A DNA stretch of 64,000 nt from Candidatus Epilinea brevis (GTDB lineage: Bacteria; Chloroflexota; Anaerolineae; Epilineales; Epilineaceae), in NCBI GenBank assembly GCA_016710785.1, contig JADJUE010000011.1, positions 248,001 to 312,000 of the forward strand, in the 5' to 3' direction. Position numbers and translations under genes: made by a program. A model generated the notes under the pieces. It worked only from the letters and a program-made list of their open reading frames with translations. It was not told the origin of the DNA and ran no database searches. This document shows positions 33,344-41,613 of this stretch, one piece after another (position 1 is the first letter of the stretch; every line of letters starts with the position of its first letter).

Positions 33344-33530
33344 GTAACTACCCTCTGAGCCCCCTTCACAACCTGGCCTATCCCTCGTTCGTTCGGATTC
33401 ATTCGCAATCCTTTGGGAAAGGAGGTGGTGTCTCATGGGATATGACCGTCGTACCTTGGACACCACCGAGGTGAGCGCGTAAGCCACGTCGGTGGTGCCC
33501 CCAGCAGGGGCCCCACCAGGGCCCCTGTTG
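33344..33530 (+). promoter_or_regulatory. Candidate attenuator-type leader RNA before aspS
   Basis: The leader holds segments able to form mutually exclusive hairpins: (1:2) GGTGGTGTC 33424-33432, overlapping the ribosome site, with GACACCACC 33459-33467; (2:3) 33462-33473 with 33485-33496, 11 of 12 pairs, enclosing the mini-ORF stop codon; (3:4) 33491-33501 with 33507-33517, 10 of 11 pairs; and (4:5) 33502-33513 with 33519-33530, a 12-bp GC-rich stem without T-run. The arrangement is like a translation-controlled attenuator. aspS starts 42 bases after the last stem. No known RNA family was recognised. Confidence 0.55.
33435..33482 (+). CDS. Mini-ORF 2 of the aspS leader (15 codons)
   Basis: ATG at 33435 preceded by AAAGGAGG (33418-33425) at an ideal 9-base spacing, one of the best ribosome sites in the window. 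It encodes 15 residues (MGYDRRTLDTTEVSA) and ends TAA at 33480-33482, inside the loop of a stable hairpin. Two of 15 codons are Asp (GAC), three are Thr. This suits a leader peptide whose translation controls the downstream structures; a small functional protein is the alternative. Confidence 0.5.
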   Translation: MGYDRRTLDTTEVSA

Positions 33531-33571
33531 CGTCCGAAGCTCATCGCCAATTCCCTCCTGGAGCCTTCAGG

Positions 33572-35374
33572 ATGCTTCGCAGCCATACTTGCGGCCAGCT
33601 TCGCGCCGCCCACATCGGTCAAACGGTCCGGCTCTCCGGCTGGGTGAACCGCGTGCGCAATCACGGCGGCCTCGCCTTCGTCGATCTGCGCGACCGTTAC
33701 GGTTTGACCCAGGTGGTTCTGGATCCGCAGGCAGCTCCCGCGGCCTTCGCCGGCGGGTCGGATCTGGCAGCGGAGTGGGTGGTGGCCGTTGAAGGACTGG
33801 TTCGCGCCCGTCCGGAGGGGCAGACCAACGTGGACATGGCCACCGGCGAGGTGGAAGTCCTCGTCCAGAGCCTGACCGTCCTCAACCCCTCGCAGGTGCC
33901 GCCCTTCGAGGTGGCTCGCGAGATCAACGTCGACGACAGCCAACGCCTTCGCTACCGCTACCTGGACCTACGCCGCACGCGCATGCGGCGCAACCTGCTT
34001 CTGCGTCACCAGATCACGGCCTTCGTCCGCGCCTTCCTGAACGACGAGGACTTCGTGGAAGTGGAGACCCCCATCCTGATGAAGGCCACGCCGGAGGGCG
34101 CTCGGGATTTCCTGGTGCCCAGCCGCGTTCATCCAGGCAAGTTCTACGCGCTGCCGCAGAGCCCGCAGCAGTTGAAGCAGCTTCTGATGGTGGCCGGACT
34201 GGACCGCTACTACCAGATCGCACGCTGCTTCCGCGACGAGGATCTGCGGGCCGATCGCGAGCTGGAATTCACCCAGGTGGACATGGAGCTGTCTTTCGTC
34301 GAAGCTCCGGACATCATGGCCCTCAACGAGCGGCTCTTTCTCGATCTGGTGAAATCGGTGACGCCTGAACTGCGCATCCGGCAGGAACCGTTCCCGCATA
34401 TCAGCTTCCACGAAGCCATGGAGCGCTACGGCTCCGACAAGCCGGACATGCGCTTCGGCCTGGAGCTGACGGATCTGGCCCCGGCCCTGGCCGCGACCGC
34501 CTTCCGGGTGTTCGCCTCCACCCTGGCTGACGGCGGCCGGGTGAAGGCAGTGGCCGCGCCGCAGACCTTCACCCGCCGGGAAATCGACGAGCTCGAAGCG
34601 CTGATGAAAGAGCTGGGCGCGGCCGGGCTCGCCTGGCTGACCCGCGAAGCCGGCGGCGAAAGCCGCGGTTCCGTCGCCAAGGCGCTGACCGCCGAGGAAC
34701 AAGGCGCCATCTTCGAGTTGACCGGCGCCCAGCCGGGCCACACGGTCTTCATCGTAGCCGGACATGCGGCCCTGGTGGCCAAATGCCTGGGACGCCTGCG
34801 CCAGGATCTGGCCCGCCGGCTGAACCTGATCCCGGAGGGCGAGCTCTGCTTCGCCTGGCTGGTGGAACCGCCGCTCTTCGAGTGGAACGAGGACCAGGGC
34901 CGCTGGAACTCCGTCCATCATCCCTTCACCGCCCCCGATCCGCGCGACCTTGCCCTCCTGGACAGCGATCCTGGGCAGGTGCGGGCGATGGCCTATGACG
35001 TCATCTGCAACGGCTACGAGTTGGGCGGGGGCTCCATCCGCATCCACGACCGGGCCATTCAGCAGCGGGTCTTCGCCCTCCTGGGGCTCTCGGCCGAACA
35101 GACCGAGTCCCAGTTCGGGCATCTGCTGAGGGCCTTCGATTTCGGCGCGCCGCCGCATGGCGGCATCGCCTGGGGCTTGGACCGCACCGTGGCCATTCTG
35201 GCCGGGGAGTCGAACATCCGCGAGGTGATCGCCTTCCCCAAATCGCTTTCCGCCGTCGACCTCCTGACCGGCGCGCCCTCGTCGGTCCCTATCGAAGACG
35301 TCCACATTCTCGGCCTTCGCCTGGCCGCGTCCGACCCACCGGACGCCTCGGCGGCCTTGCCCGCGACGGGTTAG
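33572..35374 (+). CDS. aspS: Aspartyl-tRNA synthetase
   Basis: Class II synthetase charging tRNA-Asp. It has 600 residues, typical of the bacterial type: N-terminal OB-fold anticodon-binding domain ('VRLSGWVNRVRNHGGLAFVDLRDR'), catalytic core with motif 2 'FRDEDLRADRELEFTQVD', a GAD insertion (about 290-400), and motif 3 'GGIAWGLDRTVAI'. The motif 2 position usually 'RQPEF' reads 'RELEF'. All key active-site residues are present. Whether it also charges tRNA-Asn cannot be decided here. The upstream structured leader suggests regulated expression. Confidence 0.96.
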   Translation: MLRSHTCGQLRAAHIGQTVRLSGWVNRVRNHGGLAFVDLRDRYGLTQVVLDPQAAPAAFAGGSDLAAEWVVAVEGLVRARPEGQTNVDMATGEVEVLVQSLTVLNPSQVPPFEVAREINVDDSQRLRYRYLDLRRTRMRRNLLLRHQITAFVRAFLNDEDFVEVETPILMKATPEGARDFLVPSRVHPGKFYALPQSPQQLKQLLMVAGLDRYYQIARCFRDEDLRADRELEFTQVDMELSFVEAPDIMALNERLFLDLVKSVTPELRIRQEPFPHISFHEAMERYGSDKPDMRFGLELTDLAPALAATAFRVFASTLADGGRVKAVAAPQTFTRREIDELEALMKELGAAGLAWLTREAGGESRGSVAKALTAEEQGAIFELTGAQPGHTVFIVAGHAALVAKCLGRLRQDLARRLNLIPEGELCFAWLVEPPLFEWNEDQGRWNSVHHPFTAPDPRDLALLDSDPGQVRAMAYDVICNGYELGGGSIRIHDRAIQQRVFALLGLSAEQTESQFGHLLRAFDFGAPPHGGIAWGLDRTVAILAGESNIREVIAFPKSLSAVDLLTGAPSSVPIEDVHILGLRLAASDPPDASAALPATG

Positions 35375-35438
35375 GCTCTCTGACCGCATTCCTTGGTTCG
35401 TTTCACAGCATCCTCTTTGGAGAAAACGGAGTGTTCAC

Positions 35439-36434
35439 ATGAAGCAGTGGGTTTTTGCGTCGGTGACGGCTGTCGCCTTGGGTCTGGTGTCCTTCCATCC
35501 TGCAGTCCGGGCGGCCACGGATGACAAGGGAACCATCGAGGGCCGGGTCTTCGCGGACGAGGACGGTGATGGCATCCGCGATGCCGGCGAGAAAGGCCTG
35601 GATGGCGTGACGGTCAAGCTTTCCGGCAAACTGAAGCGCACGGCGGAGACGGACAAGAACGGTAAGTTCAGTTTCGAAGATCTGGCAGACGGCAGCTACG
35701 ACGTCACGGTGTCATTGGAGAAGGACTGGGTAGCGGTGAAGGACTTCACGGCCTACAAAGACCTGGAAGTCGAGGGCGCCACCCTGAGCGACGTGGACTT
35801 CGCGCTCCAGGACGAAGGAGATGTTGAAGCTACGGCAACTGAGGCCAAAGACACGGCCACGGCTCGGGCCACGGCCACGACCGAACCCACAGCGACTATG
35901 GTCCCGGCCGTCGCCTCCACCGATGACGACGCGGCCGCATCGACCGAGGACGATGAACTGGGTGACGACGATGACGGCGACGACAATGACGAAGTCGGCG
36001 AAGCGGCGGACGATAACAGCATGGACGACGCCGCGGCCAAGCTGGTGGCCGGTCTCTCCGGCAGCGACCTTGATCCGGCCGTCGTGGCCGCCCTGCAGAA
36101 GGCCCTGGCGAGCGCCCAGGCCACCGGCAGCCAGAGCGACGTGACCACGGCACTGGAGGCCGCTCTGGAGACCCTGCCCAAGGACGTGCGCGAACAGGCC
36201 GCCGCGGTGGCCACTGAGATCGCGGACAAGGCAGAGATGGTGGATGACGTGAAGCAGGACGAAGACGACGCGGTCATGGCTCAGACACAAGCGCCTGCGG
36301 CGGTCAGCCCGCAGCAGCCGGCCAACACCTTGCCGGAAACAGGCGGCGGGGCTTTGGCGCTGGGCGCCCTCCTGGCCGCCGGCTTGGCGGCCATGGGCGG
36401 CGCAGGTCGACTGATGGAGCGACGTCGCTCCTGA
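35439..36434 (+). CDS. LPETG-anchored SdrD B-like surface protein
   Basis: A 331-residue surface protein. Signal peptide 1-26; a calcium-binding SdrD B-like/prealbumin domain (about 30-128: 'GRVFADEDGDGIRDAGE', 'TDKNGKFSFEDLADGSYDVTV'); a very acidic Thr/Asp-rich linker (130-195); a helical region (200-275); and a C-terminal sorting signal: LPETG at 298-302, a hydrophobic helix and a MERRRS tail. This predicts covalent wall attachment by a sortase, implying a monoderm envelope. No sortase gene lies in the window. GGAG precedes the ATG at a good distance. Confidence 0.85.
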   Translation: MKQWVFASVTAVALGLVSFHPAVRAATDDKGTIEGRVFADEDGDGIRDAGEKGLDGVTVKLSGKLKRTAETDKNGKFSFEDLADGSYDVTVSLEKDWVAVKDFTAYKDLEVEGATLSDVDFALQDEGDVEATATEAKDTATARATATTEPTATMVPAVASTDDDAAASTEDDELGDDDDGDDNDEVGEAADDNSMDDAAAKLVAGLSGSDLDPAVVAALQKALASAQATGSQSDVTTALEAALETLPKDVREQAAAVATEIADKAEMVDDVKQDEDDAVMAQTQAPAAVSPQQPANTLPETGGGALALGALLAAGLAAMGGAGRLMERRRS

Positions 36435-36479
36435 GCGCGCCGCGTCGCTCTGCCGCGCCCCACCCACACAAAGTAGATG

Positions 36480-36519
36480 AGAGAGGGGCGGCCGCCCAAT
36501 AGGGTGGCCGCCCCTCTCT
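36480..36519 (+). terminator. Strong hairpin after the LPETG gene
   Basis: A 14-bp perfect stem extended to 18 pairs (one G-T) with an AATA loop, 45 bases after the stop at 36434. No T-run follows, so it may be a U-tract-less terminator. Confidence 0.75.
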
Positions 36520-36650
36520 ACGTATGTGCCTGTCGAATGGATCGTCGCGCGACTGGGGCTTTCCGGCCCTGTGACCATCAGCCGCATGCCGGCGTCCAAT
36601 GCGGTCGGCGGACTGCGCCTCCGAAGGGCCAGGATGAGAACCCACGGGTG

Positions 36651-36659
36651 TGATACAAT
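36651..36659 (+). promoter_or_regulatory. Extended -10 promoter of the pseudo-kinase gene
   Basis: TGA-TACAAT extended -10. The predicted start near 36666 leaves a leader of about 100 bases before the ATG at 36767. No clear -35. Confidence 0.55.
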
Positions 36660-36766
36660 GGCCCGAGGTCAGCAGACCGGTCGCGATTGCGGAAGCATCG
36701 ATCGGAGCTGATCCGGCAATCAGGCTCGTCGTCAGCCCCAGCGTCAACAGGCCACCTACCCATATC

Positions 36767-38746
36767 ATGTTGAGCATCTCCCATTCACAGGCGACTGAAT
36801 TGATCGATCTGCCTATCGACATCATCGCTCATAGTCTGGATCGCCTGCTTCTGCTGGCGCTTCTCGGCGGGACCCTCTTCCTGGCGCGGCGTGCGGCCGC
36901 GCAGCAGGCGGCAGGAATGGAACACCTGGCCAGGCTGGCGACCGGACTGCTCCTCTGCCTGGGCGTATGGTGGCTCTGGCTGGGAATGACCTCCTTCATC
37001 GGCATCCCCCGCGCGCTATGGCTATGTCCCTTTGACCGGCTGCTGCAAACCATGACCCTCGCCACCGTGGGATGGCTGGCTCTGGGGCGGACCGGCAGCT
37101 TGGGTGGTGGTGGTCGCTGGCGCACAGGGATGATGCTGGCCTTCGCGGTGGTATTGCCGGTATACCTGGGCTGGGCGCCGGAATGGGCTCGGGCGATGCA
37201 GGCTCGGCCCGCAACCGCCCCTCCCATGGCGGCCGCCCGCGCCTGGGACGCCTGGCAGGCGCTCCTGGCATTGGGCCTGGCCTGGGGTCTGGTCGCGCGG
37301 CGGCCCGCCGGCGCCTGGTCCTTCGGAATCGTCGGGGGCCTTCTGGTTGCCAGCGTCCTGGATGTGCTCCGCCCCCTGGATGCGGCGGGCGCGGACTTCG
37401 CCCCCGTCTGGGGCCGGTTGGGGCTCCTGACCATCGGCATCGGCATGGCCGCCCACGCGCTGCAGCGCAACCTGGAGTTGGGGTTGCTGCCCGGCCTATC
37501 GACCGTCCTTCCGGGGCGGCCAACGCCGTCCGGTCCCGCCGCCCAACCAGCGGCGCCAACCCTCGCGACACCTGGCCGGCCAGATCCGGTCATGGCCCGA
37601 ACGATGGCCGAGCAAGCCACGCAGATCGGTCGCCTGGCGGACGCGCTGACGACGGTATCTGCACGCATGGATCGCCTGGAGCAGCCGGTTCAGCCGGCCA
37701 TCAGCGCAGCGGACCTGGAGCTCCTGGCCCGGACACATGGCTACCAAGAGGCCCTCAGCCGTGTGCCGGTCGGTCTGCTGCTGACGGACAACCGCGGCTT
37801 CTTGAGCTACGCCAATCCTGCGGCTGCCGACCTGTTGGGACGAGCGCCGCGCCCTGGAGAGTCCCTCGCGGAGAGTCTGGGGACCAGCGACGCAGCCAAC
37901 GCGGCCCTCAGGCGCCTCCTGACTGGTGGCGAGTCGCGGACCCGCATGGAAGGCATCCCCTGGGGAAGCAGTCATTTGCGGTCGGACCTGCACGCCCTGC
38001 GGGCCGCGGACGGCGGCATCGGTGGCATCCTGGCGGTGCTTGGCACGGACCCGGGCGGCCTGGACGCGGCGTCCCTGGCATTGATTCCGGAACTGATCGA
38101 GGCCCTGAACGCCCCCATCACGAGCATCTTGGGCTACAGCGACCTCATTCAACAGGGCAAGGGCGCATTCCAGGGCGAAGGGCAGGTGGAGCGCTATTTG
38201 GAGCGGATCGACGCCAACCTGAGTCGGTTGAAGGTGATGCTGGCCAACCTTGCAATGGTCCTTGACGGAGACGATGGGGGGGATCTCGCCCAGGCCGGCG
38301 TCCCGGTGGATCTGGACGAACGTCTGGGCCAGGCGATGGATCGCGCGCAGCACCAGCTGCGGGAGAAGGGGCTCCGGGCCGAGCGACGGTGCGCGGTGCC
38401 CCTGCCGCTGCAGGTCGATGGGGCGGTGGTGGACCTGCTGCTGGACAACCTGCTCGTCCATGCGATCCAGCGCTCCCCTCTGGGCGGCGACGTGCAGCTG
38501 TCGGCCCGCGGCGAGGACAGGCATGTGGTTCTGGAGGTGCTGGACCGCGGCCGCATGCCCGAAGGCGTGGAGTCGCTGACTGAACTGGCTGTGTCGTTGG
38601 CCAATCCGGAGTTGGGCCCGGAATTGAAGGCGGCTCAGATCCTGGCCAGGCGCCAGGGTGGCCGGACCTGGCTGCAGCCGGATCAGGGCGGTCTGCGCAG
38701 CAGCGCCAGCCTGCGTGTGCGGGAAAGCGGCCCCAGCGAACGGTAG
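36767..38746 (+). CDS. Degenerate membrane histidine kinase (pseudokinase)
   Basis: A 659-residue protein with about seven helices in residues 25-232, a Pro-rich linker and short coiled coil (295-320), a PAS domain (about 330-425, 'GLLLTDNRGFLSYANPAAADLLGR'), and a kinase-like region. The dimerisation motif reads 'IEALNAPITSILGYSDLI', with Glu445 where the phospho-acceptor His should be. In the ATPase domain the N box is 'LLLDNLLVHAIQRSP' (final Asn to His), G1 is 'DRGRMPEGV', and the GxGxG lid is absent. It is therefore very unlikely to autophosphorylate; it may act as an allosteric sensor partner for another kinase. The start at 36767 is the first ATG after the promoter that precedes the helices. 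Confidence 0.8.
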   Translation: MLSISHSQATELIDLPIDIIAHSLDRLLLLALLGGTLFLARRAAAQQAAGMEHLARLATGLLLCLGVWWLWLGMTSFIGIPRALWLCPFDRLLQTMTLATVGWLALGRTGSLGGGGRWRTGMMLAFAVVLPVYLGWAPEWARAMQARPATAPPMAAARAWDAWQALLALGLAWGLVARRPAGAWSFGIVGGLLVASVLDVLRPLDAAGADFAPVWGRLGLLTIGIGMAAHALQRNLELGLLPGLSTVLPGRPTPSGPAAQPAAPTLATPGRPDPVMARTMAEQATQIGRLADALTTVSARMDRLEQPVQPAISAADLELLARTHGYQEALSRVPVGLLLTDNRGFLSYANPAAADLLGRAPRPGESLAESLGTSDAANAALRRLLTGGESRTRMEGIPWGSSHLRSDLHALRAADGGIGGILAVLGTDPGGLDAASLALIPELIEALNAPITSILGYSDLIQQGKGAFQGEGQVERYLERIDANLSRLKVMLANLAMVLDGDDGGDLAQAGVPVDLDERLGQAMDRAQHQLREKGLRAERRCAVPLPLQVDGAVVDLLLDNLLVHAIQRSPLGGDVQLSARGEDRHVVLEVLDRGRMPEGVESLTELAVSLANPELGPELKAAQILARRQGGRTWLQPDQGGLRSSASLRVRESGPSER

Positions 38747-38764
38747 CCACGCCCTTGACCGGCG

Positions 38765-38793
38765 TTGCGAGAAGGGGCCGGGCATGCTATGAT
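38765..38793 (+). promoter_or_regulatory. Promoter of tRNA-Trp
   Basis: -35 TTGCGA (38765-38770), 17-base spacer and extended -10 TGC-TATGAT (38785-38793). The start is predicted near 38800, about 12 bases before the mature tRNA. Confidence 0.65.
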
Positions 38794-38811
38794 CCGCGCC
38801 TTGATCTGCCT

Positions 38812-38884
<73 letters not shown>

Positions 38885-38952
38885 CCTGATTTGTCAAGGG
38901 TTGTCGGCCCTTCGGTTATCGGTTTCCCTGCCCCAACCACTGCAAGGTCGCC

Positions 38953-39585
38953 CTAGTTGTCCCGCTCCAGCTTGATCGTCTTGCGCTCCAACTGGCCGTC
39001 GGGCTTGCGATATTCCAGGAAGAACTCCGCCTCATCCTCGCCGAAGCAGAGGTTTCCGCGGTGGCCTTCGGCTTCCACCTTTTCGCCGCTGCTGTCCTTG
39101 GCCCCGAAGACGATGTCCGTCACCCCGATGGCCTTCCAGTTGACGCCGGCGCAGAGCTGGTCCTTCTTCAGCTGGTAGGTCCAGTTGTCGGGATAGAACT
39201 CCACGGACCAGGCCGAGGCCGGGACAGCCGTGGCCACCGGGACAGAGGTAGCCGCCGGCACAGTCGTCGGAACGACAGCGGCCACGGTGGGCTTGGGCGC
39301 CTGGGTGGGTGCCTCCGTGGCGACCGCGGTGGTCGTGGGCGCCTCCGTGGCAGTGGCCGCTTCGGTGGGCGGCGCTTCGGTGGGCAGGGCTTCGGTGGGC
39401 AGGGCTTCTGCAGTGGGAGCCGCAGTAGCCGCGGCGGCCGTAGGCTCCGCGGGCTCGCCTGAACCGCAGGCGCTCAGCAAGGCGCCGGCCAGGGCAAGGG
39501 CGGCACTGGCCAGAACCAGGGGCACCGGGCGATACCCGGTTCGAGCAACGATCAACGGTTGGTTCCGATACAGGGTCTGCTTCAC
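38953..39585 (-). CDS. Lipoprotein with Thr-rich linker and Ig-like module
   Basis: A 210-residue lipoprotein starting at a GTG (39585) with a GGGAG site; the upstream in-frame ATG would add Arg/Pro-rich sequence. The signal has lipobox L-S-A-C (about 36-40). A linker of some 80 Thr/Ala/Pro/Glu residues includes short direct repeats around 'LPTEALPTEAPPTEA'. The last 85 residues form an Ig-like module with two Cys ('QLCAGVNWKAIG' and 'GNLCFGEDEAEFFLEY'), similar in pattern to that of the lipoprotein encoded at 16322-17803. Probably surface exposed; function unknown. Confidence 0.75.
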   Translation of the reverse strand: MKQTLYRNQPLIVARTGYRPVPLVLASAALALAGALLSACGSGEPAEPTAAAATAAPTAEALPTEALPTEAPPTEAATATEAPTTTAVATEAPTQAPKPTVAAVVPTTVPAATSVPVATAVPASAWSVEFYPDNWTYQLKKDQLCAGVNWKAIGVTDIVFGAKDSSGEKVEAEGHRGNLCFGEDEAEFFLEYRKPDGQLERKTIKLERDN

Positions 39586-39733
39586 GTGCTTGCTCCCGGC
39601 CGCTCGAACACGGCCTTGCGATGGTGGTCGACGGAATTGCCGGCCCGGCCGCCCCAAAATCGGGACGGGCGAGGTGGGAGAGGGTACGTGAGCGCCAGCG
39701 GAAGGGCAAGCCATCCGCAAGGCCCTGCGTCAG

Positions 39734-41461
39734 TCAGGGCCGCCAGTCCCACCAGTCGCGCCGGCTGCGCGGGTCCATGAAGCGGCCCGAGTCACGGATG
39801 GCCACCAGCACCTGGTCCTGCCGCGCCCGCCCGAAGACCTGCCCCGGCCGGAGCGCCGGCAGCCTGGCGCGACCCAGCCGGTCCAGATCCCGGTACAGAG
39901 CCACCAGGGCGGGGTCGACGCAGACCTGCTCCACGTGCAGGGTGTAGCCCACCGACGTGATGTCGTCGCGGGTGTACTGCAGGGTCACCCGCTGTTCGTT
40001 GGCAAAATGCACCAGCACCGCATGCTCCGGGCTGATGGGCCGGCCCGAGCCGGGCGCACGCAGAGGCTGGCCCGGATCGGCGGCCAGTCCCAGAAGCGTC
40101 ACCGGCCAGTCGGTGATGGGCCGTTGCCGACGGTAGGGGTGGTTGCCGTCCCAGTCGTAGACGCGGTGCGCTGAGCGGAAGACCGGTGGCCGGGGGATCA
40201 GCTCCAGGAGGCGCGGCGGCTGCAGCTGGTCGACGTCGGCGCCGTAGTCTTGGAACGCCAGCGGCGCGTCCACCGGCTGCCAGCCGCGCACCGCGAGGTT
40301 CATGTTGGGGTGGGCGTCGCCGGTCATGGTCTCCCGCCGGCCCGTGACCGTCAGGCTGTCGAAGCGCTCGCTCCAGCCCTGGCATGGGTCGGGTGTGGCC
40401 GTAGGCGGCGGCGTCCGGGTGGGGAGTCGGCTGGGGACGTGGGTAGGGGACGGCCGCGGGGTGTTGATCACCTCGCCCTCAGCCAGGAAGGGCAGCCAGG
40501 CGCGGCGGCTCAGGCCGGGCGCATCCATGGCGCAGCGGAAGCCGCCGTCGGCCGAGCTGTGCGCCTCGTCGTCCTTGGTGCGCCGCGCGGCGCGGAGGGC
40601 CGGGGCGTTGTCGCTGTAGCCGCCGCCACGCAGCACCCGTTCGTCGCCCGCGGATGGGCCGGGCGGATCCAGGCGCGGAGCGCGCGCGCCGTAGTCTGCC
40701 GCATACCTGTCCGCCACCCATTCCCAGACGTTGCCCGCCATGTCCACCGCGCCCCAGGGGCTGGCGCCGGCCGGATGGCTGCCCACCGGCGCCGTCAGCG
40801 CATGACCATCGTCGATAGCCTGCTCCCGCCAGACCAAGGCCGTGCGGCGGTCCGCCAGGTTGGCCTGGCTGCCGTCCGGCGCAGCCCAGCCCCAGGGCCA
40901 GATCCGACCGTCCATGCCGCGGGCGGCCTTCTCCCATTCGGCTTCGGTCGGCAGGCGGCGATCCGCCCAACGGCAATAGGCATCGGCATCCTTCCAGCTG
41001 ACCGCCGTCACGGGAAACGCGTCGGCATCGGCGGCGACCAGGCGCCCGTCACCGTCCGGGTCCCGCCACCAGGCGCCGTCCAACCGCGCGTATTCGGCGC
41101 CCACGTAGCCATGGCTGTAGCCGACCACTTCGGCCTGCGTTCGATGCCCTGTGCTCGCCACGAAACGCGCGAACATGGCGTTGGTCACCTCGTGCCGGTC
41201 GATGAGGTAGGCCGAGAGCCGGACCTCGCGGCGGGGCGCCTCGTCCGGAGCACCCTCCGGTGCATCGGCGCCCATGACGAAGGGGCCAGCGGGGACTGCG
41301 ACGAGCGGCATGCCGTCAGCGCCGCGGGAGCCGCGGTCCTGGGCGCGCAACGGCGAGACGGTGGCGGCAAGCGCGGCGACAGAGAGGATCAGCGCGGAGA
41401 CAATGGGAACGGGCCGCGTGACAACAACGCGAAAGACGGACGTCTGGAGCGGCATCGACAT
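39734..41461 (-). CDS. FGE-like (SUMF1) secreted protein with C-terminal module
   Basis: A 575-residue exported protein. After a signal peptide (1-40) comes a sulfatase-modifying-factor/FGE fold (about 50-315: 'VPAGPFVMGAD', 'VTAVSWKDADAYCRWA', 'RRLPTEAEWEKAARG', 'DMAGNVWEWVADRY', 'GGFRCAM'). The cysteine pair that binds copper in true formylglycine-generating enzymes is absent: the stretch after 'VLRGGGY' has no Cys, so that activity is unlikely. 'RAWLPFL' and a Pro/Thr linker lead to a 200-residue C-terminal module ('YDWDGNHPYRRQ', 'RVTLQYTRDDITSVGYTLHVE', 'GRFMDPRSRRDWW') that I recall from other Chloroflexota exported proteins. AGGAGAA precedes the start. Confidence 0.8.
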   Translation of the reverse strand: MSMPLQTSVFRVVVTRPVPIVSALILSVAALAATVSPLRAQDRGSRGADGMPLVAVPAGPFVMGADAPEGAPDEAPRREVRLSAYLIDRHEVTNAMFARFVASTGHRTQAEVVGYSHGYVGAEYARLDGAWWRDPDGDGRLVAADADAFPVTAVSWKDADAYCRWADRRLPTEAEWEKAARGMDGRIWPWGWAAPDGSQANLADRRTALVWREQAIDDGHALTAPVGSHPAGASPWGAVDMAGNVWEWVADRYAADYGARAPRLDPPGPSAGDERVLRGGGYSDNAPALRAARRTKDDEAHSSADGGFRCAMDAPGLSRRAWLPFLAEGEVINTPRPSPTHVPSRLPTRTPPPTATPDPCQGWSERFDSLTVTGRRETMTGDAHPNMNLAVRGWQPVDAPLAFQDYGADVDQLQPPRLLELIPRPPVFRSAHRVYDWDGNHPYRRQRPITDWPVTLLGLAADPGQPLRAPGSGRPISPEHAVLVHFANEQRVTLQYTRDDITSVGYTLHVEQVCVDPALVALYRDLDRLGRARLPALRPGQVFGRARQDQVLVAIRDSGRFMDPRSRRDWWDWRP

Positions 41462-41613
41462 GGGCGATTCTCCTGAATCTGCGCTGCGGCATCCCCTCCC
41501 GGCAGGGGCATTCTAGGGGCGCGGGAAGCCACCGCCAAGCGCCGGGCCGGTTCCGCGGCGGGCAAACGTCCGCCTGCGTCACCCCGCATCAACCACGGAT
41601 TGCCCGTCCGGCC

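Noticed and set aside
33344..33530. Interpretation of the leader as 6S RNA or tmRNA
   Set aside because: It lacks the long imperfect hairpin of 6S RNA and has no tRNA-like ends or tag-coding features; a coding mini-ORF with an ideal ribosome site fits better with a leader.
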